The notes under the pieces were generated by a model, which was given only the letters and a program-made list of their open reading frames with translations, was not told the origin of the DNA and searched no databases. Both the position numbers and the translations under genes were made by a program. From positions 19,728,501-19,792,500 of the forward strand of contig OY756958.1 of the NCBI GenBank assembly GCA_963580455.1: DNA of 64,000 nucleotides, written 5' to 3'. Of the stretch, positions 25,382 to 37,100 are shown piece after piece (positions within the stretch are counted from its first letter, which is position 1; the number at the start of each line of letters is the position of its first letter). The DNA comes from Euonymus europaeus. Its lineage: Eukaryota > Streptophyta > Magnoliopsida > Celastrales > Celastraceae.

Positions 25382-26743
25382 TGTTGTATGGGCTTTAGCA
25401 GGCCCATAAAAATCAATTGATGTTAAAAGCCCAAAAAAGAATTACATGGACCAATCAACTATCAAGTCATATCTGAGGGGTCCAAAACTTTGAATCAAAG
25501 TCTGGGGTTCACCGTCCAACTTATTATGCACTTACAATATATGCACTTTATAATATATGCACTTTATAATATATGCACGTGTGAGTTGGGAAATTCACTT
25601 CAGTGTGTGAAACATGAATCAACGACTTCTGTAGGAACCCAGAATGTTTGAATCCATTTGTACCTAAGAGCGCCGCCTTATGAGAAAGAAAGAAAGAAAA
25701 GAAATCATTAATGTCAAAAAACACCCATTGCAAGTTTCTTCATTTTGTCAGCATGTTTTGACAAATTTAAGCCTCCCCAAAAAGTGAATTTGATTATGTA
25801 TTAGTTGCAAAATTGCTCCAAATGAAAGCTTGATCGGGTCATCCACATTAATTAATTATTTCATAATCCTAAGCTTGAAATTCAAATCAATGTTGTCATG
25901 TAAGATGGGTTGGGTTTTGACTTTTGAACCCAAATGAAAGCTTGATTGGGTCATCAACATTAATTAATTATTTCATAATCCTAAACTTGAAATTCAAATC
26001 AATGTTGTCATGTAAGATGGGTTGGGTTTTGACTTTTGAACAAAGCTAGAACTATATATGTTTTTTAAGATAACAAAGATGTCGAGATTATTCTCTTGGA
26101 CGATTACAAATTGTCAAAGATACCAAGAGCATATCTGTGTATAATTTTTTTTTTCTTTTTATTTACATGTGACGGGACAGCTTGCGCATATCTCGACTAA
26201 TCCCACGACCCATGAACGCAACAATGTAAGATCCCAGTGAAACAAAGTATTTTTATGGAATATTGGGGGAGTCGAACCTGTGTATAACTCTTGCCATGTG
26301 TATCTGGTTGATTGGACCGAGAGTCGTCGAATAGGCAATCTCGTCTTTAACTCGAATTTCTAATTCAAATGATCTTTTAGTTCATTTCTTCTCTCTTCTC
26401 CTTCTCCTTTTCGGATAACTTCCAGTTAATTGCCATCTGAACTCTAATTTTGTAGTGCTTTACAATGATCTAGCTTTTGCCTTTTTTTCTTCTTCCACAT
26501 AATGTCCAATTAGAAGTAAATTACATAATTGAGCCGGTCAAAACGAAGAACTCAAAATTTTGATTACATAATACAAATTATATGTCAAATCTTCTAGATA
26601 TATGCAACACAGAAACAAATTCATGTTTTAGCAAAATTTTATGCGTCGGCGTGAGACTCTGTATTTCCATATCTGTTATGTCATTTTGAAAAACCCTTTT
26701 AATTTCACATTACGAAAACTAAGCGTTAAAATTTAAAGAATAA
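25382..26743. other. Spacer with small tandem repeats and a possible SINE-like segment
   Basis: No gene is supported. An ~18-bp unit ATGCACTTTATAATAT is repeated about three times at 25527-25577. A 112-bp unit is duplicated in tandem at 25820-25931 and 25932-26040 with few differences. On the minus strand GGTTCGACTCC (26278-26268) fits a pol III B box and lies in a segment (26160-26345) that may be a SINE. No matching A box or poly-A end was confirmed, so the SINE idea is weak. Confidence 0.45.
25820..26040. repeat. 112-bp tandem duplication
   Basis: Two adjacent copies start AAATGAAAGCTTGAT at 25820 and at 25932 and end with GGGTTTTGACTTTTGAAC. They differ at only a few positions (for example CGGG/TGGG and CCACAT/CAACAT), so the duplication is fairly recent. 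Confidence 0.9.
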
Positions 26744-27306
26744 GACCATCCACAGCAGCATATCTTAACAGATTATCTAAACTCCAACAAAAATATACAT
26801 TTTCACCAATTTACAGTTTTTGCAACAGTAACAGCACACATCAGTTACTCCAAATCAATACTCTAAATCATTTAAATATTCATTTATACAATAACATTTT
26901 ATTTAATTAAACTCAATCTATTTTACTATTGTTATCAAGATCAAACCTTACCATTTTAATAATCATAACATGATATAATTATTTTTTTATTTGGTAGTTG
27001 ACATTAATAAATAATTTATTTGGTAGCTAATTTGTATGGTTACAAATGGAGTTGTTGGATTTCGGAGTCCAGTATCTATGCATAGATTGAGAGATGATCA
27101 AACAAGATAAAGCTGATTTTTTTAATCGAAAATAAGTAAGCGCGCATGAACAGTGCAACGCGAGGCCTGGCGCGTTACTGTAGCAAAACGAGGTTTTGAA
27201 GATGATTGTGCAGTATCTGATGTGGGTAAAAGGTGAGCTACAAGACAAAAAACACATCTCTAAACTAACGCATGTCACCCACATCCAGTAACTGGTGTGG
27301 GTGGTC
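26744..27306. mobile_element. Tourist-like (PIF/Harbinger-type) MITE, copy 2, inverted
   Basis: Termini are GACCATCCACAGCAG (left) and GACCACCCACACCAG (right, inverted), with TAA on both sides (26741-26743 and 27307-27309). The reverse complement of 26870-26960 (GGTAAGGTTTGATCTTG, AGTAAAATAGATTGAGTTTAAT) matches the interior of the 19002-19615 element. Its ends are better preserved than those of copy 1. It encodes nothing. Confidence 0.8.
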
Positions 27307-27309
27307 TAA

Positions 27310-29197
27310 ATACATGTCGCTTGAAGCGCGGGTATGTAACTAATTATAGTAATATTGAATCTTGCCCTACGTGATAAGTAGCGAATCCTCAATTCCACAC
27401 ACTAATTATATTACAGTTACCCCTAGGAACGACCATAATCAACTGGAGTGGAATTCAAGACACCTTCTCTTTTATAAAAGATTTAATCCTTGACTACTCA
27501 TCACCAACCCCTCAGAGTTCAAGTTTCGTGTAGTTAATGGTTTAAATAACTTGGGCCAAAAGTCAAAACTGAATGAGTAAGATATGAAGTGGTATAACTG
27601 TCAGTTTACCTATTCATTTTAAAAAATACTCAATCCAACGAAGGTCGTATATGAATTGCTAAAATAGCAACTAGACCTCCTCATTGTTATATATATCAAT
27701 GGACAAGGAGAGAGGTGTTGCGGTTGATCACACCCAAATCAAGAAACAATTAAAGAAAGTAATAAGGATCGGACACAAAGATTTATATGGTTCAGCCAAT
27801 TAAGTCTACGTCCACGGGATCTCCTCGTTTTCACCATATGAGATCAGCCGTACATCATCAAGTGCCAACTAGAGCATATATCAATAATGCTAGTGTCTAT
27901 CCGGTACATTGACAAATATACCCTCATACATAAAAATCCAGCCCGATTATATCGTACCATACCGCGGGGCGGCACTCCTGCAATAGCAATTGCACTTGGC
28001 TCTATCCCAAAGGCTCCTCCTCTCTCCCGCAAAGCCTTGAACTTTATCTTTAGGCTTTGAAGTTCAGTCCATCATTACAATGAACCACACCATAATTCAA
28101 CAAGAGAATGCTCGAACGTAAAAAGCGAGGGGGAAAGCAACTTCTATCTACGAAAAAGACATATTGCTCCTGTTTTTCTATTCCCTGCTCGGTCTTTGAT
28201 CTCTAGGTATAGAGAAGGGCACCTGCATTATTGCTTCATGAGATGAGATTTCTAGGATTTTTGTATTCTCTCACTCTCTGAGATTTTTAAGATTTTTTCA
28301 TTATTCGATTTTATGCGATTATGGTTGAGATCATTGATGGATTAATGCCATTTTGGTTAATTTTATTTGAGTGGTTGACTAAATTGTGCTCTTCCTCTGA
28401 GCCGCCTTCGTATTCTTTAGGTAGGTAAAGATATTTCTTTTAATATCTTGATATTGCTTCCCATGAAGTAAATATAAATACATAGGCTTAATTTTATTGA
28501 GCTTTTACATTGAATAGTGTTTTAGCGATTCAATTATTGCAACTTAGGGTGTGTTGGATAAGAGAACGATAAATATGGGTGCAATGTATTACTAGGATAA
28601 TAATTACCCACCTCTTTTTAATGAGTAACCATTACACTCAAAATATAAAGAAAATTGTCTAAAAAAATTATCCGAATAAATAATATATATGCATACCAAA
28701 TATGAGTATTTATTTATTCAAATAATTTTAATTACCCTTTGTATTGGAAAAAAAATATATCAACCCATTAAAACACTATTTTTCACTTTTAACAATCCAT
28801 TATAGCAATTCTTAATTGAGTTACTCTAAGTAGGGGCACAACAACCAAGACCATATACATAAATTGTCTTTGTCTCCTATTTGGAACCAAAAGGGGTTTG
28901 CAATCTGTCCCTCCAAGTCACAATAAATACAAAAGTAGGCCACCCAACCCAATCACCCAGCTTAAACTACTTTTCATTTGCATTAATTCTGGCACAACTA
29001 TAATAAAACTACCTGATCCTAACATTTTTTTATATTATTTAACATACCCTTTAAGTCCCCATCCCCAACTGTCCCTCAATTGACATTTAATAACCACACA
29101 CACATGAACACCGATTGCGCCATCAATTATCAGTGTTCACCCAAAAGTCTATTTGATTGATAGAGCAAAGGGCGTGTCTTGTCATGGCAAGATTTTT
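27310..29197. other. Spacer, possible LTR-like fragment
   Basis: No gene is supported. At 27770-27825 the text GATTTATATGGTTCAGCC and CTACGTCCACGGG resembles a phrase common in plant copia LTR and leader regions, so 27.7-28.1 kb may be a retrotransposon scrap. The rest is AT-rich. Confidence 0.35.
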
Positions 29198-29333
29198 GTC
29201 TAGACATGGCAAGACTATTTAGTGTTTATGTGATGCACTAAATTACTTCAGTGAATGGAGTGTTTGTCTAGACATGGCAAGACTATTTAGTGTCTAGGTG
29301 GTGCACTAAATTACTTGAGTGATAGAATGAGAT
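29198..29333. repeat. 68-bp tandem duplication
   Basis: Two copies begin GTCTAGACATGGCAAGAC at 29198 and 29266 and share CACTAAATTACTT. They differ at several positions. Confidence 0.85.
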
Positions 29334-30350
29334 AATTTAATTTCTATTATGAGTAATATCTTATTGATTGTACGATGAATTTTATCCTAATTTATTATAT
29401 CGTCGAGTGAGAAATTTATGTGCACACGAGATTGATGACTCAAGTGTAGACCCGTGACAATTTTACAAAGAAAAAACTTGTATCACTGTCGATCACAAAA
29501 AAGGGTTTTGTTTTGCAATAATTCAAGACTAGTCTATATTTATTCATGGAGGTTCTCATTGTGCTCTCCATCAAAACTAATTACTAGTGGAGTCTGAGTG
29601 AAAATGATGTTGATGCCATTTTAGTCCTTGAAAAAGTGAACAAATTGTTGTTTGGAACCACATCAGAAACAAGAGTTGGCAGAAAGAAATGACGAATACA
29701 CGCTAATTAGTAGTTCTCAGCCTTTGGAGCCATCATTCCAACTGTCATGATAAGATCACTAGTTGATTGGGATCGATCCTTCCAACATAGAGAGATGAGA
29801 TTGAAGTTCGATTTTTCATATTTACATATGAACATGGGCCAAAGATCCATGATTTCTCATCAAAACAAACCCAGCAAGGCACCAACAACAATTAAGAAGT
29901 TAATTCTTATCAAAATTAAAAGTTGAGAAAGTCTGAAAGGGAAACGCAATACCAAAAATTGTTTTTTGAAATGAATAAAAAATAAATGGACGCAGTTTTT
30001 GGGTTTTGACCAACCAAAAACATAAAAATTCAACAGCCTACTTTTCTATGGCGTGTTCTCTTGCACAACATGTTTCTTTCTCTCTTATGTAATCCTTCTA
30101 GAAACTATATAGAATATATAGCAGCCCAGATTACAGGAAGTGATTAAATTTAAAACAATCAACATAAAGAACCTTCTTTAGCGACGTCATAAGGGGTAGG
30201 TTCCTTGACTTGGCTAAAACATATGTATGTGTGTGTGTGTATATATATATATAGTGTGTGTGTATATATATATGTATGATTCAACCATGCAACCTAACCG
30301 CGTTGAATAAAAAGACCAGAAACTAAACCCAACTCACATTCTCATCTTCA
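29334..30350. other. Promoter region of the double-kinase gene
   Basis: AT-rich upstream DNA without a supported gene. A compound TG/TA microsatellite occupies about 30222-30276, roughly 100-150 bp before the start codon. Its TATATATA runs could serve as a TATA element, but no transcription start can be assigned. Confidence 0.4.
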
Positions 30351-30362
30351 ATGTCAATCTAG
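30351..30362 (+). promoter_or_regulatory. Minimal upstream ORF before the double-kinase gene
   Basis: ATG TCA ATC TAG forms a three-codon frame that ends 12 bases before the main ATG at 30375. If the transcript includes it, scanning ribosomes meet it first. Both this ATG and the main one lack a purine at -3. The spacing is very short for reinitiation, so leaky scanning would be needed. A transcription start downstream of 30351 would make it irrelevant. Confidence 0.4.
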
Positions 30363-30374
30363 TGCCTCCACCAA

Positions 30375-32855
30375 ATGCATCTCAACCGCCTCTGCCTCAT
30401 CCTGCCAGCGGATGTCGATGAGCTCCTGCCATATGAGCCATCTCAAGTGGTTTCACATCCACAGAAGGAGGCCAAGAAGCACCCTCATCGCACCTGTGGC
30501 GATCAAATAGTTGCTTTCATTCGCGATTCACTACGCCGGTTATATGCCCGTGACGTGCCAAGGAAACAACATTCAGGGGTGTTTTATGACCTGGAAGGAA
30601 TCCAGTTATCGGAGAAAGTAGGCAGAGACAGTCCGAGAACGTTTGGTTATGCGGAGCTTTATATAGGAACAAAAGGGTTTAGTGAAGATGAAGTTCTTGG
30701 TAGTGGAGGTTTTGGGAAGGTGTATAGAGCTGTGTTACCTAGTGATGGTACCCTCGTTGCTGTGAAATGTTTGGCTGAAAAGGGGGAGAAGTTTGAGAAG
30801 ACTTTTGCTGCTGAATTGATAGCAGTTGCTCATCTTCGTCACCGGAATCTTGTCCGGTTAAGAGGTTGGTGTGCACATGAAGACCAGCTGCTTCTTGTTT
30901 ATGATTACATGCCTAATAGAAGCCTTGACAGAGTGCTTTTCAGAAGGCCTGAAAACTTGACAGCAGCAGCACCACTTGATTGGGAGCGAAGAAGGGCGAT
31001 AGTTGGTGGTTTGGCAGCTGCCCTGCATTACCTACATGAACAATTAGAGACTCAGATCATACACAGGGATGTTAAGACAAGTAATGTAATGCTCGACTCA
31101 CATTACAATGCGAAACTAGGCGACTTTGGCTTGGCAAGGTGGCTAGAACATGAGCTTGAGTACCAAACCAAGGAGACAACGACAACACCAATGAAAGATT
31201 ACCAGTTTCGATTGGGTGAGACAACCAGAATCGGTGGCACTATTGGGTACCTGCCACCTGAGAGTTTCCAGAAACGAACTGTTGCCACTGCTAAATCTGA
31301 TGTTTTTAGCTTTGGTATCGTTGTGTTGGAGATAGTGTCCGGAAGGAGAGCAGTGGATCTCACATACCCGGATGAAGAAATCGTTTTGCTTGATTGGATG
31401 CGGAGGATGTCTGATGAGGGAAAGCTGTTAGCAGCAGGGGATACACGGCTTCGAGACGGATCTTACAGCCTTTCTGATATGGAGCGTTTGATGCATTTGG
31501 GGCTACTCTGCACACTTCACAACCCACAATCTCGGCCTAACATGAAATGGGTAGTAGAATCACTTTCTGGTATAATTTCAGGCAAATTGCCGGCTCTCCC
31601 TTCGTTTCAATCCCATCCTCCATACATTACCATATCTTCTGACTCAACCACTAGCACAAGCAATTCAATAACTATCAGGACATCTACAACCACAGCAAGT
31701 TCGAACATGACAGATACATCAACACCTACCAAATATGTCACAGCAGTTGGAGAGACTATATATGAAACTGCTGAGCCTGAGTATGGCTGTTTCAGCTCTT
31801 CCAATAACAAAAGTCAGCGACGAAGCACGCATTTCATGGTTGAAACTCCAAGAGAAATAGCATATAAGGAGATCATTTGTGCCACAAATAACTTTTCAGA
31901 ATCAAGAAGGGTGGCAGAGCTGGATTTCGGAACTGCCTACCTTGGCTTCCTTGAGAACAACCAGTCTGTCCTGGTGAAGAGGCTTGGCATGACTAAATGC
32001 CCTGCACTGAGGACACGGTTTTCAAACGAGCTCCAGAATTTAGCGAGATTAAGACATCGGAACCTGGTACAGCTCCGTGGGTGGTGCACGGAAGAAGGTG
32101 AGATGCTAGTGGTCTACGACTACTCAGCAAATCGGTTTTTGAGTCATCTTCTGTTCCACCAGGAGTACAGATTTGGACATTCTATCTTGCCATGGTATTA
32201 TAGATACAACATTATCAAGTACCTCGCTTCTGCCATTCTCTACCTTCATGAGGAATGGGAACAGCAAGTTATTCACAGAAATATTACATCTTCTGCTGTC
32301 ATTCTCGATCAAGATATGAACCCACGGCTCAGTAGCTTTGCACTTGCCGAGTTCTTGACAGAAAATGACCACGACCATCATGCAGCTACTGACAAAACAA
32401 AGTCAGTTCGCGGCATATTTGGTTATATGTCACCTGAGTATGTAGAATCTGGTGAAGCAACTGCAATGGCTGACGTTTATAGCTTTGGCGTAGTGTTGCT
32501 CGAGATAATAAGCGGACAGATGGCCGTCGATTTCAGGCGTCCAGAGGTTTTACTAGTCAAGAGGGTTCATGAGTTCGAGGCAATGGAGAATTCATTGGAA
32601 GATCTAGTTGATGTAAGATTGGATGGTGAGTATAATCATACACAAGTTATGAGAGTGATGAAAATCGGAATAGCATGCACACGCTCAAAAGCAGAATCAA
32701 GACCAACCATGAGGCAGATAGTGAGCATGCTGGACGGGAATGAGGAATGCTTTTCGTTGCAGGAGCAGGGCAAGGAAAGTAGAGACGAGTGGAAAGATAA
32801 AAATGCTTCTGCATTGTCGTTGGTTCGGAGAATTCAAGCACTGGGAATACAGTGA
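30375..32855 (+). CDS. LECRKS2-like: Receptor-like kinase S.2-type protein with tandem kinase and pseudokinase domains
   Basis: An intronless 826-residue frame resembling Arabidopsis receptor-like protein kinase S.2 (At2g32800), which is grouped with lectin receptor kinases but has no lectin domain. No signal peptide or membrane segment is visible, so the protein is probably intracellular. Kinase domain 1 (about 104-402) has the glycine loop GSGGFGKVY (109-117), lysine 131 in VAVK, HRDVKTSN (230-237) and DFG (250-252), so it should be catalytic. A Ser/Thr-rich linker (about 420-455) leads to domain 2 (about 508-790). That domain keeps the lysine of VLVK (535) but has HRN instead of HRD (634-636), SFA instead of DFG (654-656) and a degraded glycine loop, so it is predicted to be a pseudokinase. 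The likely role is signalling, with domain 2 as regulator or scaffold. Substrates are unknown. Confidence 0.92.
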   Translation: MHLNRLCLILPADVDELLPYEPSQVVSHPQKEAKKHPHRTCGDQIVAFIRDSLRRLYARDVPRKQHSGVFYDLEGIQLSEKVGRDSPRTFGYAELYIGTKGFSEDEVLGSGGFGKVYRAVLPSDGTLVAVKCLAEKGEKFEKTFAAELIAVAHLRHRNLVRLRGWCAHEDQLLLVYDYMPNRSLDRVLFRRPENLTAAAPLDWERRRAIVGGLAAALHYLHEQLETQIIHRDVKTSNVMLDSHYNAKLGDFGLARWLEHELEYQTKETTTTPMKDYQFRLGETTRIGGTIGYLPPESFQKRTVATAKSDVFSFGIVVLEIVSGRRAVDLTYPDEEIVLLDWMRRMSDEGKLLAAGDTRLRDGSYSLSDMERLMHLGLLCTLHNPQSRPNMKWVVESLSGIISGKLPALPSFQSHPPYITISSDSTTSTSNSITIRTSTTTASSNMTDTSTPTKYVTAVGETIYETAEPEYGCFSSSNNKSQRRSTHFMVETPREIAYKEIICATNNFSESRRVAELDFGTAYLGFLENNQSVLVKRLGMTKCPALRTRFSNELQNLARLRHRNLVQLRGWCTEEGEMLVVYDYSANRFLSHLLFHQEYRFGHSILPWYYRYNIIKYLASAILYLHEEWEQQVIHRNITSSAVILDQDMNPRLSSFALAEFLTENDHDHHAATDKTKSVRGIFGYMSPEYVESGEATAMADVYSFGVVLLEIISGQMAVDFRRPEVLLVKRVHEFEAMENSLEDLVDVRLDGEYNHTQVMRVMKIGIACTRSKAESRPTMRQIVSMLDGNEECFSLQEQGKESRDEWKDKNASALSLVRRIQALGIQ

Positions 32856-33328
32856 AACTCACCATAATGACATGAGAGGAACAAGTATATACTGGATTTT
32901 GTAGTTAAAAACCATTTCTTCTTTCTTATATTTGTATATTATTTAACATATACACCATAGCTACGAGAGAGTACCTTGTCTTTTGATTTAGTTTTGCAAC
33001 TATGATGTAAATTGGTGGTGGTTTTTTATCAATCCAATCATATCCTCTGCTATGAGCAACTCCTCACAAAGATGTTCAAATGTAAATTTCACAGGAGAAG
33101 AACAATTCGGTCTAGAATAAGTTTATGATCACCAGCTTTAATTCAAGGATTTTTAAGATTTTTACTATAAGAAATAAAAGAAATCTTATAAAAGGCATAA
33201 ACATCAACAACAGCCATAACTTTGAATAGTGAGCTTGGGATCTTTAGAGATGATATACACAAATTTGCGATCTGACCTCTTCTTTGACTACTACCGATTC
33301 ACTTGTGCTCTTCTGCATTTATTCAACT
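32856..33328. other. Shared 3' region of convergent genes
   Basis: About 470 bp separate the stop of the double-kinase gene from the stop of the minus-strand EF-hand gene. AT-rich stretches suitable for polyadenylation occur on both strands. The two 3' UTRs may come close or overlap. Confidence 0.5.
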
Positions 33329-34322
33329 TCAAGTCACAGGGATTTCATCATCAGCATAAATTCCCACCCAGTCGATAAAAGCGAACAAGAACTCCCTGAA
33401 ACTGACCGTACCTTTCTTTCCCCAGTCCAATTCTTCTGCATAAATTATCAAGGACTGTTAAACAAACTCACAGATATGCGCCTGCTAATTAAGGTAGAAA
33501 TAGCAAGGGAAAGAGAACATACTGAATCGAGAATTAGTGACGTGTGAGGGAGATTTCTCCCACGGAGAATATTCATTCATTGCCTTAGTCATATCTTTCT
33601 TGTTCAGCTTTCCATCGCCATTCTTATCAAGAAACAAGAATGCCTCAACTATAGTATCAAATGTGGCCTCGAGCTGTGGAGAACCCATCTTTGATGTCTG
33701 AAAAAAAAAAAACCCAGATCATCAATTCTACTGATTAGTATGATCAACGTTTTGATTCTGTACGGAGGAAAGAGAAGGCATTGGGATTATAGTAGATACG
33801 GAGTCGGCCCACGAGGAAGGTTCTGCTATGAGATAGATCAGACACAGAAGAACTATGAATTCATTGAATTGTATCCCTTTACTCTCATCAATGTCACAGG
33901 AGTTAAAGAGATCCTCAATTTCCTTGTCTTCGAGAATGACTTGTAGCTTTTGTAAGCACCTTTTAAGCTCTCCGTGGTCAATAACACCATTAGCATCTTC
34001 ATCTATATGAGAAAGCGAGAGACAGAGGAGAAGAAGAAGAAGTAGAGAAAGGGAGAGTACAACTAATTAAAACACATGCAACATAATCACCCCCAAGCGA
34101 AGGAAGACAGGTGCATAAATACTCACCACATTGTTCGAATACATCTTTTATGTTTTTCAATCCATCTCTGAACTGAGGGAACCTCAATATTATGCCGTTG
34201 ATCGACTTGAACTTGTTATGTCCTGATGAACTTTTCTTGACTTCAATGATCTTTCTTTCAAGCTTTGCGTCCAGCCTCTTATATTTGTTAGGTGAACCAC
34301 AATGGCAAAACATGCCTCCCAT
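33329..34322 (-). CDS. CML21-like: EF-hand calcium-binding protein, CML21-like, four exons
   Basis: Minus-strand exons 34322-34127, 34002-33800, 33697-33523 and 33435-33329, all GT-AG with consistent phases, encode 226 residues. It resembles Arabidopsis CML21 (At4g26470), a calmodulin-like calcium sensor. EF1 (66-77, DEDANGVIDHGE) is canonical. EF2 (102-113, DIDESKGIQFNE) has Lys for the usual Gly at position 6. EF3 (157-168) is near canonical with Asp at position 12. EF4 (195-206) lacks acidic or amide ligands at positions 3 and 5 and is probably inactive. The MGG start at 34322 gives a possible N-myristoylation glycine. An in-frame ATG at 34382 would add 20 residues and bury that glycine, so I prefer 34322. 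It probably converts calcium signals to partner binding at a membrane; partners are unknown. Confidence 0.88.
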
Positions 34323-37100
34323 TTTGTAGAATAAGGACTTCATAGAAGGCCAAGGTTGAGATAGACCTTCAGAATAAGACATAATAATGATGAGTCAATT
34401 ACTGGTTCAATAAATGAATTTTTGTTTCAATGTACAAGTCTGACTTTTGTTAATAACAACGTTAAAACTCCAGATAAGGAATAATGAGATTATATGTCCA
34501 GAGTCCGCTAAAAGAACATTGCCATGCATAATAGTTGAATGAATATCATGCAAAGGTGGAAACTAATGGTGGTGTTTAGAGAGGTTTTATTGCCAAACGC
34601 CACAACAGCAGTTCAAGTGAGGGGTGACAAACTGTTGCTGAAGACAAAACCCATTAAAAAGACGGTCAGCAACAAATATCAACACCGGAAAACATACATT
34701 TAGGCACTGCTTGGAACTACCAATGCATCTAGCATAACGAATGCAGCATCTACACCCCCATTACTACACCTTACTGCCAGCATTACTTCTTGCAGGCTTG
34801 CAGCACAGTAGTCCGCAAAAGTGCAGGCACACTCTCCACCATTGCCAACACAATATTACCACCTCCACTATCTTGACCACAACCACCAGTTCAGGTACCA
34901 CATATGAACGTCTCATTTTAACATTTTCCTATGATTTCTAACTAAAGATATCTTGGGCAAGCTGCCCAGAAACACACCAAGAAAGGAGAAGCAAAACAAT
35001 CGAGATCGTTTTCTTACTTCAGGCAATTAGAAAGGTAACTTTGCATAGTATTTGTTGTTGACAGTCCGAGCCAGCAAGAATAAGTATCATTAGATGCAAG
35101 ATGCAATCGAATTCAAGGGAATCCTGTGAGAAAAATTGTGCAGATTGAATATAAATACCAGAATTTAAAACTACACAAGAATATCTATCTATATATATAG
35201 ATAGATAAATAGATAAATAAGGCTATAAATCTAAAGGTCAATGCATAAGAAATGCAAGAGAGATCATGCTGCGTACATCATGTCTTTTGCCAGCCCCGAT
35301 TTCATCCCAAAATATTAATTGATTATCATTCAACAATCAATATAAAAGTAGACTATAGTAAATCCCAAAATATCAAGTTATTCCCATTCAACCTAAAGTA
35401 TAAGGAGGTTCTATCATCATTTTGGGAACTTTGATATTAATCAAAGATACTCTATGAAACACAGGTAACTGATTGGACTAATCAGCTTTCAGTTATGGCC
35501 GTAGAGTGGGTGTTCTAAAATGAAATAAATGAGAGGAAGGCCTCACAAACAGGTTGGATCCACAGAGGGAAATCCACGTTAAGAAAACGAAAATTCTCAT
35601 TATTAAATGAAGGATTATATATAGACATAAAGCCAAGGCCAACATGCCTCTTCTAACTCACAAACTTTCAACTGATTAACTGATACAGATAAGTCAAATA
35701 CATACTATTCAGTTTCCCAGAGTGTAGACTAATTTTAATAGCTCATTAGTATTGACAAAAAATGAAGCTTATGAAACCATAGTTGTGCATGTCAACTATA
35801 ACAATCAGATCTAGATCAATAACACATCCAATAATAAAAGCTCCAAAATATGGTATGGCTATCCAAGAATTCTGGAATATAATTCAAGAAACCAACCTTA
35901 ACAAGATCTCGAGAACATCAGGGATTCGGAAATGCAAGCAAAATAGGAGCAACCATTAACGCCTTCCGACACTTCTCATTTTCTTCATTTCAATCCTTCC
36001 AAATACACTCCTGGCCCATAAGTATAGTGATACGTCAGGTACAAAGGAAGGAATAACTTATGACAAAAGACAATCAGATCCGGCTATGTGTCCTTTCAAA
36101 TTATTCACTCTTGATGAGCAAGGAAAGTAAACTATTTACACAAACAAGGGATTAATTTCATCTATCATTTTAGTGCTTGAAAATACAAAATGTGTAGTGG
36201 TCTCCTCACAACTCATTCCATTAGCTGATGCCCAATCTCAACCAACCAACTGCAGTAGGATTCATAGGAGTATTTAGGGAATAAAAGGAATAGACATGCC
36301 ATTAATTTCACCCCTCAGACAGATAATTAAGCTGACCCATCATTGAATCATTAACAAGTACAAAGAATTTAGTCAATCATCATTGAAACAAGTCATAAAA
36401 ATCAATATAAGCTCAAGATCATTTAGAAAGCATACACATTTAATCAATAAATTTCCAATCCATAGCCTACTGGTAATGGTTCACGCTTATGCAAGAAGAC
36501 AGGTTTCTGGCTACTATACAAAATGGACAATCAACTTTTGTAGAAGTACATATATACGGAATGCAGAAATACATTAGAAATAGAAGCAAAACATACTTGC
36601 GAATCTTTCACAGGATGAGTAGGAAAGAGCTGCTTCTTCCAAGAAAGGGAAATAGTGGCAAGTACCAGTCAGGGGGAAAAAAAAAAGAATAAAGCAAAAG
36701 AGAATGAAAAGGAAGGGTATAATGGGGGCGAGCTTCTCCAAAAGTCCAGATGCCATTGAAAAAGAAATCGAGATGCCATTCTGACTGTTGACAAAGAACC
36801 CAATCTCTGTCTCTCTTCAACATTAAACAATACATTACTTTTTTATGGAAGACTCGAACCTTGAACTTTGGACTTATTGCAAGTCGTCCTCTTAACTCTT
36901 AAGAATGGGCTTCTTTTCTTGTTCAGTGAATCTGTGTCCTTGAGCAGAAAAGCATCCATAATCTAGACCAATGAGATGACAAATTTATAATTTGATATGA
37001 AACTCGGTTTTGGAGGTGAAATGCTGCAAAAAGAAAATTTGCCAAGAAAATAATTTTTACAGTGTAAATGGCACACCATTTTTGAAGCAGGTAAATTCAA
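34323..37100. other. Intergenic spacer, promoter side of the CML21-like gene
   Basis: No gene is supported. It includes the CML21-like 5' region on its left and a palindromic microsatellite of TATC/TAGA units near 35187-35220. On the minus strand the 36574-36835 frame is chance. The interval 36841-36900 (ACTCGAACCTTGAAC) resembles repeat debris with a pol III B-box-like word, but nothing firm can be said. Confidence 0.45.

Noticed and set aside
26160..26345. Firm SINE call
   Set aside because: Only a B-box-like GGTTCGACTCC is clear; the A box, tail and target duplication were not confirmed.
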